NCBI GenBank assembly: GCA_024180945.1
Contig: JAKSGN010000007.1
Location: 3,472,001 to 3,536,000 of the forward strand
Length of the DNA stretch: 64,000 nt
Direction of reading: 5' to 3'
DNA from: Macrophomina tecta
Lineage: Eukaryota > Ascomycota > Dothideomycetes > Botryosphaeriales > Botryosphaeriaceae
Position 1 is the first letter of the stretch. Each line of letters opens with the position of its first letter. Both the position numbers and the translations under genes were made by a program. Positions 46,085-59,046 of the stretch are shown in pieces. Below the pieces are notes generated by a model. The model did not search any database and was not told the origin of the DNA. It saw nothing but the letters and a program-made list of their open reading frames with translations.

Positions 46085-49069
46085 GCTTTCTTTAGGCGCG
46101 GGCGGGCAGCTGGGGGGCGCAATGCTCCGGAAGTGGAGGGAAGCGGCGCTTGGTGGTGCTTGGTGCTTGGTGCTCAGCCCGGCGGGAAATTCTGGATCGG
46201 GTTGCAGTCAGCCTCCTTTGTCGCGGGAATGCAGCGAATAGCCCGAGCGGTCCGGCCCCGTGCGTGTGTAGAGCTCAAGTGGTGGAGCAGGCATGAGATG
46301 CGGAGGTGGGAGGAGGCAGCAAAAAGCGCCGCGCGGTGAAGGTGGACTGGACTGGATGGCGGGCAGGCGCTAGCTCGCAGCCCAGCACCTGCGCAGAACG
46401 GCCGCACTTACCTTCCACGGGCGCAGGTTCACGGCACCACGCGCAGCGGCGGCGGGTGCAGGCGGCGGGAGGGGTGCGACGAAAATGGCACGCTGCAGGG
46501 CAATACAATCTCACTGACAGCCAGCCGGTGCGCACGTCCACTGCCGCTGGCGGCGGCGATATATTAGCAGCCGTCAGCTGGCGACGGAGCTGGCCTTGCC
46601 GCGCGCGGCTGAGCAGCACAAAGCCTGCGCGGTCAAGCTCTCTTGCTTCACGCTTGATTCCCGTCTCAGGTAAGCCTGCGCAGCCCGGCGCCGCATCCAC
46701 CCTGCTGCCCGCCCCTGCTCTGTTTCCTGCCGTTTCCTGCCGCAAGCCGCGAAACATTTGGGCTGCTCCCGCCCAAACCCTCCAGCCCGCGCCAGGCCCG
46801 TCACTGGCCCGCGCGCTCGCGGCCGCATATCAGCAGTCAGCTCTCGCCTCTCCACGCATTTCCAGAGACGCTGCACCACGCTGCCGCCGCCTGCGCCGCA
46901 TGGTTTAGCACGAGCCAACAGCCCGCCGTTTCTGCTGCCTGCGACAGCACCTGGGGGCTGTGTATCTCAACCCGAGCAACAACACGAATGCGCCAATCTG
47001 CCACGCGCGGTTGCGCGAGCTGCCTACTGACTCTGCTGCATATTGGCGGCCAAGCCTACCGACATATCCAATATCCCAGCCCAGTGCAAAATTTCATTGC
47101 AAGAGCCACGACTTAATTAGAGGAGACGTCCGCATGATTGCATTAAGGGGCCTCACTCAACACCACCCACCACCTCAGAGCCAACGCTTCCGATCTTCCG
47201 CGTCGGCGCCACTCAACAAGGCAGCTCAGGCACCCTGCGCCCTGCCTGGCCTTAGCCACTCTTTCGCGTCTTTCTCTCCGATCTACACCCGTCCCGCTTG
47301 CGATTGCCGTTGCGATACGTAAAATTAGACCCTCCTCCACTGCCGCAACATCCGCCGCCAACGGGGATCGACTCTTTTGCAGTGTAGTGCCACCATCATC
47401 TCTCCCGTTTCTGACTTCCCTCCGCCAACCACACCTCTCTTCCTTCCTGCACAACTGCTGAACGCCACGCGCCTTGTGCGTCATGGGGTTTGGTTTTTAA
47501 TGTCGCGCATTTTCCTCTCTATTCGCGCGGTTCTGGAAGCTTCCTTTGATAACCAAAGACATTAGCGTTGCGCCTCTTCCACTACCCTTTCTCCCATGTG
47601 TGAAAAGACAAGAACACCCCGGACATCTGCAGGACCCTCAGATTGCGTTCAGGGGAAGCACGAAGCAGTTCGTCACACAGAGGATCAAAGCTGTCTATTT
47701 CCATGGCGGGAAGGTCTTGCAACCTGATCTGGGCTCTCGAGTTTTACTCGTCGCTCAGCGGCAGTGATCCGTATTGTGGACAGTAGATGCGAGAAAGAAC
47801 CAGGAGACGATGGGAGTAGCAAGGATCGAGGGGTTTCCCTGGCATCCTATTGGTGCTTCGGTGGTTCATTTGGATGTCACGAACTCACCGCGACGGCGGG
47901 TTACACAACATCATGATGGTGCAGACGCATGACATGCGTGGTTCGCCGCAGCGCTGCTGTCACATTTTGTGGCAGGACGCGTGGCTATGTTCGCGCCATT
48001 GACTGTCGGTTAGTCGTGTTGTAAGTAAGACAGTCACTAACTACAGAAAGATAGCGTACATAATATGGATTCATGGAAGTAGCATATCACAAGTGATGAC
48101 TGTATCGCTACTCGCGATCTTCCCATCCACACAAGGCAGAAGCACTGCGATAACCGGTGCGAAGCATTAAAGAAGTACCCGCTAGTAAAACGCTCCCCAA
48201 AACGTATATTTAGCAGAGTGGATACTAAGATCCATAAGAGGACCGCAAAGTTGAGTGTGTACTTCTTGGCCTTCGTTCTCGGAAACCATGGCGCCTGTAT
48301 ACAAGGGCTTCCTATATTTGAGCGGAAGCCCGCAATTGTCCGACGTTGTGTATGGGTTTACTGCACGCTGCATCTTTACGTCAATATTTCAGGCGGGCCA
48401 GAAGCTTCCAATCAGCGAGCTCTATGTGGCAGTATATAGCGTCAACTAGTCAAAGCTCGGCTCTGAGTGCAGTAGCACAGGCTCGCATGTGGGGCGAATT
48501 TTGCTGCTCAGGCAGTTTTCACGCGGAGGAAAGCTTCGGTACTACTCCAAACCTTCCAAACCCATCCGGACGTCGTTCATGTGTAGGTCTTTGTTGTTCC
48601 CGCGAGAAACACTGGCTCCGAGACAGGGTGAGAATGATGGACCCGCTTTGACCGCGGAATCACGTGGAGATACTGCGAAACCAGATTCAGCATTTCTGGG
48701 TCTTCGGGATGTGCTTGTCTGAAGGCGCCAAATTCAAGCAATTGGTGCCTGGAGTGGCTGAGACGACACATTCGATTGGAGCCGCTTGCACGGCAGGCGC
48801 ACTAAACTGCTCCGGCGCGTAATTCCACGACCAGACGCGACCAGGCAGAGACGCGTCGCGCCCAGAAGAGCCAGGATCGCTCCGTCCACCACCAGTCCCG
48901 CCGCCAGCTCTTCGGCCATAAACATTCGCGCGTCCGTCTCCACGCTTTCTTCCTCCACCCGACAACCACAGCAATCCGCCGCGTCCGCATCGACAACAGC
49001 TCCACACCCTGCCACACCTTTTCTTCTGGCTTCCCACCTCTTTCTGTTCGCATTACCACAGCCGTCAAG
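46085..49069. promoter_or_regulatory. 3-kb promoter region between chitin synthase regulator and ASF1
   Basis: Large divergent intergenic region. The first 1.5 kb is GC-rich and CT-rich and looks like long 5' UTR or promoter of the minus-strand gene. No coding region was recognised, although short frames exist on both strands. The last 200 bp before ASF1 are pyrimidine-rich. Confidence 0.45.
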
Positions 49070-50070
49070 ATGTCTGTCGTTTCTTTGCTGAACGTCGCCG
49101 TTCGCAACAACCCCGCGCCATTCACCGCGCCCTACGAGTTCGAGATCACCTTCGAGTGCGTTGAGCAGTTGAAGTCCGGTATATTTTCGTAGCATCTCCC
49201 GGCTTGCGCGCAGAGACTAAAATCAAGCAGACTTGGAGTGGAAGCTCACCTATGTCGGCTCTGCGACTTCGTACGGCGCCCCGTCCACTCTGTGCCATCT
49301 CGCGTTGCGATCACTAACGGTAGAGTTTGCAGTTCCGAGCACGACCAGGAGCTCGACTCCCTCCTCGTCGGCCCCATTCCCGTTGGCGTAAACAAGTTCA
49401 TTTTCGAGGCCGAGCCGCCGAACCTCGCGCGCATTCCGAACAATGAGATCCTCGGTGTCACCGTCATCCTCCTCACCTGCAGCTACGACGGCAGGGAGTT
49501 TGTGCGCGTGGGCTACTACGTCAACAACGAGTACACGGACGAGGCTCTGATTGCCGAGCCACCGGCGAAGCCCGTCATCGAGAAGGTCCGGCGCAACATC
49601 TTGGCTGAGAAGCCCAGGGTCACGCGGTTTGCCATCAAGTGGTGCGTCATACCAACTGCTGCCTGTTGGAATGTAACGAGTGCTTACGGAATTGCAGGGA
49701 CTCGGAGGAGAGTGCGCCGGCCGAATTCCCGCCCGACCAGCCCGAAGCCGATCTGGCCGGCGACGACGAGGAGGCCTACGGTGCGGACGAGGCTGGAGAA
49801 GATCTGGAGGAGGAGGAGGAGGTCAAGGCTGAGGGTGAGGACGAGGAGATGGGCGGTGCGGATGACACTGTCGGTCCGCCCGCCAAGGAGGACGACGACG
49901 CTTCTGATGCCGGCTCCGAGGACATTGAGGGCGAGAGCAGCGAGGACGAGGAAGACGATGAGATGGAGGGCGGCGGCGACGACGACATGGAGATGGATGA
50001 CGACTCGAAGGCGGCTGACAACAAGCAACAACATATGGCTGCACAGCAGGCCGATGTCATGGTGCACTAG
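49070..50070 (+). CDS. ASF1: Histone chaperone Asf1
   Basis: Four exons, 49070-49178, 49231-49270, 49333-49641 and 49698-50070, about 276 residues. The second exon is only 40 nt. Joined, they give [78 protein letters not shown] and [15 protein letters not shown], an essentially canonical Asf1 immunoglobulin-like domain (residues 1-155). The remaining 120 residues are an Asp/Glu-rich tail, as in other fungal Asf1 proteins. Asf1 carries H3-H4 dimers and hands them to CAF-1 and HIRA in replication-coupled and -independent nucleosome assembly. Confidence 0.97.
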
Positions 50071-50617
50071 ACGAGCATCGATGGGGGAACCGGGCCCTTG
50101 GCTAGCAACAGGATATTGGGGCTAGACGGAAATTAAAAAAAAAAAAAATGCGGATAGTCGGCGTGCGCAGTCCTTGCATGGCGCTTTGGAGGCGGAGGGT
50201 TTGCATGAAATACCAGCACCACGGAATATGAATTGGTTCTGTTTGATAGATTATGAAGTTCGATATACAGGCGGTGTTCTTGGTGTTGATAGCCGAATAA
50301 AACACAGAAATGGCTGGCCATGTAAAGCCGAAACTCATGCACGAAAGGCTTAGTCTGGCTTCGTGCGGGCATGGCATCCGGTGACTGCACGCCAGATATG
50401 CACCATGTCTCTCTGGGGGGCGTGGCCGTGTTTGCCGGGCGGCTGCCGGCCAACCGCCTGGGCGACGCGAGGGCATGACGTTTCACCCTCAGGGTCCCCG
50501 CGCCTTGGGCCCCGCCAAGTGCTCCCTGCGCGCCGCCGTCCAGCTCTCAAATCTCCAGAGCGCCAACCTTCTCTGCAACCGCGACTTTCCGCCCACCCCG
50601 ATGCGCACCTGCTCATC
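50071..50617. other. Intergenic region between ASF1 and SRO7-like gene
   Basis: Contains an A run at 50135-50147 soon after the ASF1 stop, then the promoter of the next gene. No gene recognised. Confidence 0.5.
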
Positions 50618-53600
50618 ATGGCCCACCTCCTGCGCGGAAAGCAGGCTGGCATCCAGAACGATCTCTCCGCCGGCCTGGCCCCGGACCTTTTCATGATAGA
50701 TGACGTACGCCGACTTTATTCTCGTCGCGTACCTGCATGCCTAACTGACGCCTGACACAGATCCGCCGATATGGACTCAACTCACAAGTCTCCAAGCTCG
50801 CCTACGACCCCGTACAGTCGCTGCTCGCCGTCGGAACAAAGGACACCCAATTTGGCCGCGGCCAGATCTACATCTTCGGCGAAGGCCGCGTGAGCGTTGT
50901 CTTCCAGCTGCCCACCAAGGCCTCCGTCCTCCAGCTTCAATTCTGCGCCGACAAGCTGGTCTGCCTGGATTCCAAGCATGACCTGTCCATCTTCTCCCTC
51001 CAGACCAAGCAGTTGCTCCGATCTTACTCCCCGCCCGGCACTGTGACTGCCTTGCACACCGACCCTTCCGTCGACTATGCCATGCTGGGAATGCAGAATG
51101 GTGAGTCGCGTTGCTAAAGTCGAGCTCTACATGCCACTGACAATACTCCTAGGCGACGTCCTCGCATACGACCTCGACCGTGAATACCTTGCGCCTTTCA
51201 GGATACCATACTTTTGGAAGGAGTTCGACGCTCGTGCTCGCATCTCTCCCGTGGTCACGCTATCCTTCCATCCGCGCGATATTGGCAAGCTGCTGATCGG
51301 ATACAACGATGGAGCCGTCGTGTATTCGTTCAAGCAGAATGCGCCTCAAAAGTTCTTCCACTACCATCTGCCCCAAGGTGCGCCTGGTGGAGACTCAGAC
51401 CCGACCTCTGTCAACATGGCAAGAAGCCCCAGGTTGACCCAGGCTGTTTGGCACCCTACCGGAACGTTCATCCTGACTGGACATGAGGATAGCAGTCTCG
51501 TCATTTGGGACCCGAAAGACGGCAAGGACCCCAAGGAAAGCCGCATCATCATGGCGCGGACTCTTCACGACACGAATGTCCACCTGGCAGGTGGTGGAGC
51601 CGCTACTGCTGGTGCTTCTCCTGGAACCTTTGCCATGAAGGAACCCATCTTCAGGATTGCCTGGTGTGCGAATCAGGATCCCGACGATACTGGTATCTTG
51701 GTCGCCGGCGGTGCTCCCACGAACTTACCCACTAAGGGCCTGTCTTTCTTTGAACTTGGCCGAACACCCGTCTATCAAACCTCCTCATGGCAAATCCTCG
51801 CCGACCACTTCGAGAATCCTAAGCGCCAGCGCGTTCTGCCAACGCCACCCAATGCTGAAGTTATTGATTTCTGTTTGATACCCCGTAGCTCGCCACACTT
51901 TGCCGGCGCGCAAGACCCCATTGCCGTTTTCGCTTTACTTTCTTCTGGAGAGATCATTACCCTGAGCTTCCCAAGCGGCTTGCCTATCACTCCTACAAAC
52001 CAACTCCACCCCTCACTGACCTTTGTTCATCCTTTTATCAGTAACTTTTCTCTTGCTCCTATTGACCGCACAAGATGGTTGGGCATGACTGAAGTCCGCG
52101 AACATGGGCCTGCTATTCTGAAAGGTGGGGTAGCGGCTAAGCACCCACTCAAACGATTCGAGACCCGTAACATTGTCCAAACCGCCCACGCAGATGGCAC
52201 CATTAGGCTTTGGGATGCTGGTCATGGCGACGAGATTGAGAACGAGGCTGCGCTGCAGGCTGATTGCGCTCGTGCTGTTGGCAGGATCGAAGGCGTTGAG
52301 GTTCTGAAGCTGTCATTGGCTGGCGCTACTGGTGAGCTCGCAGCCGGTCTTCGCAGTGGTGAAGTCGTCATCTTTCGCTGGGGAACAAACCCCAAGTTTG
52401 GCAGAGAGCCAACTCCACCAGAGCCGAATGTACCAAAAGCGCTCACCAACATCACCCCGAGGCGCGACCCTGCTCTCAAGGAAGGACTACTCCCATTCAC
52501 TCTCCTCGATGAGCAGAACGGCCCAGTCACTGCGCTCAAGCTGGCTGACATCGGGTTTGTCGCTGCTGGTTTTGAAGGTGGAAGTCTTGCTGTGATTGAT
52601 TTGAGGGGCCCAGCCCTGATTTATCAAGCTGACCTACAAGACTTCATCAAGCACGACAAGCGTTCCAGTTTCCGCAGGAGCAGCACCACAGCCACGCCAA
52701 AGCCGGAGTATCCCACGGCGATTGAGTTCAGCGTAAGCCAGGATTATCTACTTTGATCGATAAGCTGCTAATTTCTCCAGGTCATGACTCTTGAGGGAGA
52801 CGAGTTCTCCAGTGCATTGCTTCATGTTGGCACGAACCTTGGTCATCTGGCTACCTTCAAGATGCTGCCCGATGCCAACGGTCGCTACAAGGCCGAATTC
52901 GTTGGTGCAGTCAAGCTAGATGATAAGGTCATTCGCATTGTGCCCATCTCTGCGGACTCTGGCGTGTCTGCTCTGGCTAATCAGCGAGCCTTTGCTGGCT
53001 TACGCGAGGGCGCTAAGGTGAACGGTGTGCTTGTCACTGTCACGCAGTCTGGCGCCCGCATCTTCAAGCCGGCGACAAGCAAGGGCGCCTCAAAATCTTG
53101 GGACGAGTTCCTCTGCGACAACGCTGCAGTCACCCGCTACGAAGATCAAGGGTACGCGCTGGTGGGTCTCTTCGGCGACGGCTGTGCGCGCGCCTACAGC
53201 ATTCCAGCGCTCAAGGAAATCGGGTCAGCCAAGATCTCCCACATTCTGGACGTCCGCCGCTTCTCGGATGCCATTATCACGCCCTCGGGCGACATACTCG
53301 GCTGGGTCGGTCCGGCGGAGATAGCGCTCATCAACGTCTGGGGTCTCGGCAAGAACCTCGTCCACCAGAACGAGGACGCGCTGTTCAACCCAAACGTCAC
53401 CATCCCACCTCGCCCCACAATCAGCAACATGCAGTGGATCAGCGGTTCCCAATACGTCTCCCCCGAAGACATCGACCTCCTCATCGCCGGGCCCGACCGA
53501 CCCCCGTCTAAGCGCGAGATGGAGGCCCTCAAGTCGGAGGAGCGTCAGCGGTACGAGGAGGAGCGCGCTGCGAGGAGGCAGGCCGCTGAGGGCTCGGCGG

Positions 53601-53818
53601 CCGGCGCCGCGGCGGGCGGTGCGGGGAATGACGAGGGTTATTGGGCATATCTGCAGCGGCAGATGAACGAGCGCACGGAGAAGCTGAATATCATGGGAGA
53701 CAATATGGAGAGGTTGCAGGATAATTCGGCAGGGTTCGCGTCGGACGTGCAGAAGTTTGTGGCGAAGCAGAAGAGGGGGTTCGTGATGGGAGCGGTGAAG
53801 AGTAAGTTTGGGTTTTAG
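50618..53818 (+). CDS. SRO7: Lgl/Sro7/tomosyn-family exocytosis regulator
   Basis: Four exons, 50618-50704, 50761-51100, 51153-52732 and 52781-53818, about 1014 residues. The N terminus MAHLLRGKQAGIQNDLSAGL and then IRRYGLNSQVSKLAYDPVQS are the family signature. Two seven-bladed beta-propellers of WD40-like repeats fill the protein (for example LAVGTKDTQFGRGQIYIFG, AVWHPTGTFILTGHEDSSLV, TAHADGTIRLWDAG). The C terminus has a basic/acidic linker and an R-SNARE-like coiled segment (AYLQRQMNERTEKLNIMGDN and on). Sro7 binds the t-SNARE Sec9 and the Rab Sec4 and promotes vesicle fusion at the plasma membrane. The length equals other fungal members. It follows ASF1 in the same orientation. Confidence 0.93.
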
Positions 53819-55599
53819 ACTGTGGACTGGTGGAGAGATTAGGGGGGTCTATGTTTTCTCTCTAGCTTTTATTTGATAGGACGGACGGGTTTGATGCTTA
53901 TGATGGCTTTCGCTTTCTTCTTCTTTTTTCTTTTTTCTTTTATAAACACCATGATCTCCCGAAGTTGAGGATTGGCTCGCGGCGCTGTTGGGCTTCGAGT
54001 TCGGCGTCGGAATGAGATTGTTTTTTCTATGGTTGTGTCTACTTTCTCTCATGCTAAAGGTGGTGGTACTGTAAGAGTCGAATCAATCAAGCGCTCATGA
54101 AACGTGAAGAATGGTCTCTTCGGACGGATGCTTGGTGGTTGAGGACGCAACCCGGATTCGACGGCCAACGGCACGATCAGCACGGCCGATTGACATATGA
54201 CGATGGCGCGTCCCAGCAGCACGTATAACTCGGAGAGGTGAGACTATCAGATGTTGATGACCACCTCCGGCAATAGCTGGGAACAAACCATCATCGCGAA
54301 CGAGGCGAAAGATTGTGAAGAGATGTTCTCGGAGTGGCGAGCTTGTGTAGTTCGTGGGAGTACTCAGCTAATATTCAATCATCTTTTGAAGCTATAGAGG
54401 GGTTAGGAAGGCCTTTAAGATGTGGGTAAGTGTTGTGACGGGGCATTCTTTGCTTTCCCCTTTCGCTCTCTTGGATTTTATTTTCCCCCCCTTTTGTTGC
54501 CGAACCTGCTGCTTTGCTGCTCACATGATGACGGCAAAAGGGTGCCCTGTGGAAGGTCTTTGAGAGTTTCCAAGGACCGTCCAAGAATAGAATCATTAGA
54601 GAGTGAAAAGCCACGAAGCTTATTGCTTTTTTTTTTTTTTTTGGGGGGTGGGGGGGGGGGCTTTTAGACGACTTCAAGCTGGCTCGCAGCAGGATGTTGG
54701 CTTTCACAACGCAGGTCACTGGAACTGAACAAGGTATGGAGAGCTAAAGTAGTCGGGATACAAACATCACTCTTATCTTATTGACTTCAGAGTGCGAATG
54801 ACTGCTTCCACTTCCTATGATCTATCACTTGTCTCCACTAGGGCCTTTCGAGCGCTTTTCCCACACAACTTTTCCGCATCGTACTGATAATCCGCACCTT
54901 CCCAGCATCGTATGCGCATAAGGTCCAGATACCATGTCCCGCTTCCCGAATAAGTAGTGATTATATATGTAGTGAATGTCCATAGCCACTTCCCAGAGCC
55001 ATTAATCTTGATATATATAGCAAATACACCTTGGAAACCTCCTCGGGTGTGTGCTCGAGGACTGCATGAACATTCTAGAGAGCATAACCCGGAATTTCCC
55101 ACTCAAATCCGGGTGAAACAAGCTAGATGATCCGGTCGATGAAGATCAGACCACCCACCATCTTCAATGGTTATCATCTTGCGGTGAAAGTGCGAGCGAC
55201 AGCAAAAGTGGAGGGAGTCGTTATATCGTGAGTATGCGGTCAAGGACGGGGGGATGCATGCAAACAGCATGGCCTATACGAGGCAGCAACCGGGGCCCGC
55301 GCGCGGGACGGCGACGAGACAAGAAACGGCCCGCCCCTGCACCAATATACAAAGAAGCCTAGTCCGAAGCTTCAATACGAGCATCATCCTTTTCCCCGCT
55401 CTTCTATCTTCCGGGGTGTTCTATTTCTGAACCGACCTTCCGATGTAAGACGATGGTCTTCGTATTTCGACAACCAACGCTCCACAGATGGAGAATGGAT
55501 CCGCTCACTCCGGGATATATAAATCGCGCAGTGGATAGTATCTTAATGCTGTGACATGAACCTCTATTATTCTCTTTGCTGAATATTGAAATAAACCTA
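53819..55599. other. 1.8-kb intergenic region with homopolymer tracts
   Basis: No gene recognised. A T17 run followed by a G-rich tract lies at about 54627-54661. A TATA-like ATATATAAA at 55515-55523, about 80 bp before the protease start, is the probable core promoter of that gene. Confidence 0.5.
55515..55523 (+). promoter_or_regulatory. Probable TATA box of the aspartic protease gene
   Basis: ATATATAAA lies about 77 bp upstream of the ATG at 55600, a normal distance for a fungal core promoter. Functional assignment is by position only. Confidence 0.4.
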
Positions 55600-57177
55600 A
55601 TGATGATTTCGCAAATGTTCGTTTCAACAGCGCTCGTTGGCCAGCTACTTTCTGGCATTGCTCTCGCGGCACCCGGCACCCGCCAAAGCGGAAAAGTCGG
55701 CGTGCTCGATGTTTTGATCCCACCAAATAGGAATGACGACCAGTATTACATCGTACGTCCTCAACGGCAATGCTAGACTCATTCGTTGACTGAACCCTGC
55801 AGTCTTACATCGACTTTAACGATCAAAGTATTCCTGTCCTCCTGGACACGGGGTCTGGTGACCTTTTTGTCGGATCAGACCAATGCAGCACAACCGATCC
55901 CCAAAGCGGATGCTACCTCAGCGAGGTCTACGAGATTGATGTACGTAAAGGTCCTCATTAGTCTGCGGAGACAACTTTGGAGACTGATATGAGGACGCAG
56001 AACAACACGAAGATCGTTCCAAATGAGACCTTCGGCACAGTCGTAGGCGTTGGAGGCGTGAACGGAAACCAGTCGATCATGAGCGTGGATTTCGGAGGAG
56101 TAACAATCGACGACCTGGCAGTTCGTAAGTTTGGAACTCATGTCTGGGCCAATACTTCGTATCATGCCCGGCCAGCGTATAGCGTCCAATTCTGACAGCT
56201 TTACGCAGCTCTCATTTACTTCGCACAGGTTGGCGAATTCCAGAACGGCAGCTTTGGAGGCATATTCGGCATGTCTCCGCGCAACGTTTCCCGCAACTAC
56301 TATTTTTTCAACCGCCTTCCTGCAGTGGAGGCCATGATTTCGGAGGGACTTCTCGAAAAACCCGTCTTCTCGTTGACCGCGCCTCGCTTGGGAGATCCGG
56401 ATTCGCCGAAGACCGGCAAGCTGACATTCGGCGCCATTGAGGAGATCGAGACTCTGGGGGAGATCACTTACAGTGACGTCATCGATGCTCCGAAGTAAGA
56501 GTGTCCTTGGCGAGAGAGTGACTTTGAGAAGCTGACCCGGGAATTACCGCAGTTACGGCTACGAAGATGCTCCTCTTGCGCCGATGTCTTGGACCCTGGA
56601 GCTGGAAGGCGTGCGCTTGAATGGTGGCGAGATCAACCTGACAAAAGGCTGTACGTGGCAATTCTTCATCTCACACCCCTCCCTACGCCACCATCACTGA
56701 CTGCTACCCCTCCACCTAGCACTCGATGCCCAAGGCCGCTACCTCTCGATGATCGACAGCGGCGCGCAAACCATCCTGCTCCGCCCGCAAGACCTCGACG
56801 CACTCGCCCCGCTCTTCCACGGCCCGACCATCTTCCAATCCGGCTTCGCCATCTACTTCGACTGCTCGATCCCGCAGCTGCTGGAGCTCAAGTACCACGG
56901 CGAATGGTTCCCCGTCGACCCGCTCGACCTGATCATCCCGAGCGACCACAGCGTCGTCAACGGCACCGAAATGTGCAAGTCCGCGCTGGGCTCGTGGACA
57001 CGGACGTTTGCGGACTCGATTCTGGGAGTCCCGTTCGTGCGGAATGTGGTGAGCGTGTTTGATTACGTGACGGAGGACCTGTATACAGTGCAGCCGCGCG
57101 TGGGGCTGGGGAGGCTGACGGATGGGGAGAGGGCGGTGGCGAGGTATGCGGATGTTTATAAGGGGAGGTTGTTGTAG
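55600..57177 (+). CDS. Secreted pepsin-like aspartic protease
   Basis: Six exons: 55600-55752, 55803-55940, 56001-56124, 56209-56494, 56553-56650 and 56720-57177. All five introns are short and in phase; the product is about 418 residues. A signal peptide occupies residues 1-23 (MMISQMFVSTALVGQLLSGIALA). The first catalytic aspartate is in LLDTGSGDLFVG (about D66), the second in SMIDSGAQTILL (about D279). The paired hydrophobic-hydrophobic-Gly motif near the C terminus reads ILGVPFVRNVVSVFD. About eight N-glycosylation sequons and a disulphide-like pair around QCS...GCY suggest an extracellular enzyme. There is no GPI-type C terminus, so it is probably released rather than a yapsin. The second site DSGA differs from the usual DTG/DSGT, but Asp-Ser-Gly is retained, so it is likely active. 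Confidence 0.9.
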
Positions 57178-58500
57178 TTTGTGGGGTTTCGTGAAAGGCA
57201 GCCATGGTTAAGTTGGTGTAGTGGAATGTTAGTTTGGTGATCTTCGTCTTTACGAAGCCTTGGAAAGATAGGATCGGAGGTGGCTGAAGTGCGACAAAGA
57301 GGTTGATGGGCCTCATAGTATAGGAATAAAGGATCAGATGACTATGGTTGAGACATCCGATGTTTCTGTACTTGACAGGTAACAGGAAGCGAACGTTTAT
57401 GTCTTGGTCTGATAAGGCCGAGGACTTTTTCGTGTGTTTCCAAGGGCGAAAAAAAGATTATCTCCGCGAATGTTTTGAAGGCAGTGATTGACCAAGCGGT
57501 TTGCTCTTTGAGATACGCGAAATCTGCGCGATCTCTGACCAGGAGTACTGAGGTGTCGTCATGTCGTCGGCGTCAGCGAATCTTCCGATTAGGCAGCCGC
57601 GCATAGCCACATTTCACCGCATCCTTGGCCTCTCCCCTTGGGGGTTTTTTTTTTTAAAAAAAAAGAGAGAGAAGAAATTAGTGCAGAATCAGACCCGGAA
57701 GGGCATTTTGCCCGGGTCCGCCGGAGGACCGAGGGAACAGTATCACCCGCCGCGCCAAACCCTGGGCTTCTCGACTCTCTCAAGTGGCATAGAAGCAGTT
57801 GTGTTGTGACATGTGTGCGTAAGCTAGAAGTACCTTCTGTCCTGATCTCAATCGTCGGGATGATCTCCATCCGACTCCCGCAGCGGAGATCTGATGTGGC
57901 CGAGCTTGGTTAGGCGGCGATTGTGTACAGTCCCAGAAATCTGGACGCTGAAAAGCCTACGGTCACTCATGATGCAGAATTGAGGCAGCGCAGTCAGCTT
58001 AGTAACCCGGAGGCTTCCCAAACCCAGCATCCCGGGCTGTCTGCGCAATCGGATAAATCAATGCTTCCACCGGTCGGCTGGCCACGTAAATGTGCACCGG
58101 ACCCTGCGCTCCCGAGCATGCTCAGAGACCGCCCAGAGTCTCGACAGCCGCTTCGCATAAGCATTCTGCTCATGTCTGGGGAGAAGCAATCAGCACGAAG
58201 AGAAACGGAATTAAGAAGCGGCGGAACCTTTCAGCCTTGTGAGAGGTCCTCACCTCCTCCGACATCCGTGTGCAACACTCAGGGTGCCGTGAGTAATCGC
58301 CTCAATTATGATATACTTTCGCTCTTTGCATTCCCCAACCCCCCGGATTTGATGCTTTGATATCAGCTTTGCTTGCCTGGTTTTGAACATTTCGTTAAGG
58401 ACTCATGAACCATCTTCCTGTGCCAACTGCGTGTTCCGATGCTGTGAGTATGGCAAATAACGGTACGTAGTTCTCGGCCTCCTTCCTCGGGATTCAGCTC
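57178..58500. other. 1.3-kb intergenic region with T11A9 tract
   Basis: No supported gene. A T11A9GAGAGA tract sits at about 57645-57670 and closely resembles one in the epimerase intron at 62832. The rest is unrecognised. Confidence 0.45.
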
Positions 58501-59046
58501 ATGTTCCAAGCTACCGAGTGCTCCACTGAGCAAAGCGGCAAAAGTTTCCACTTGTCCGCCGAGGCCATCATTGGTATCATTGCCGTGGTACTCATGGTCC
58601 TTGTACCATGCATGGCGTTCGCCAGACGGCATTGCTTCCGAGCAGCAGCGGAGCAGGTTCTCAGACTGAGTATGATTCGGTCGTACGGTCGCGGAAGTAT
58701 GATTTCTTGTTCCGTAGCTTGACGTGGTCATTACTGACGACACGTGTCGTAGTGCGGCAGTCGCAAGATGTTCTTCCCTTGCGGACACCGCCTCCGTTTT
58801 CGTACGACTCCCCATTCGTACTGGGAGAATTGGAGAGATACGAATGGACCGGTGCATTGTGGCTTCGACAGTCGCCCACTCAATTTCGACAGAACAGCGA
58901 ATGAGGTGGGAGAGGACCTTGGAAGAGCTGAGAATGAGATACTTCCAATTTCGTTATGGGTCTCACGCACAACTGCGCGTAGAGAGCTGAAGCATTTGTC
59001 CGGACGTGAGTGTTATGAACCTTACCAATCACTCGCGTCCGGATGA
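58501..59046 (+). CDS. Small single-span membrane protein, family copy 4
   Basis: The ATG at 58501 opens a frame with the core LSAEAIIGIIAVVLMVLVPC then MAFARRHCFR, matching copies 1-3 (LSTESTIGLFGLILMIMIP; MSDEAIVTIVSILVMVMIPC). One membrane helix is predicted with a basic cytoplasmic side. Without splicing the frame ends at 58722. A possible intron (58714-58752, with TACTGACG branch site) would continue it to 59046 with a hydrophilic tail, as in copy 3, but its donor (GTAGCT) and 39-nt length are weak. A second candidate tail in another frame reads LPLRTPPPFSYDSPFVLGEL. Function unknown. Confidence 0.5.
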
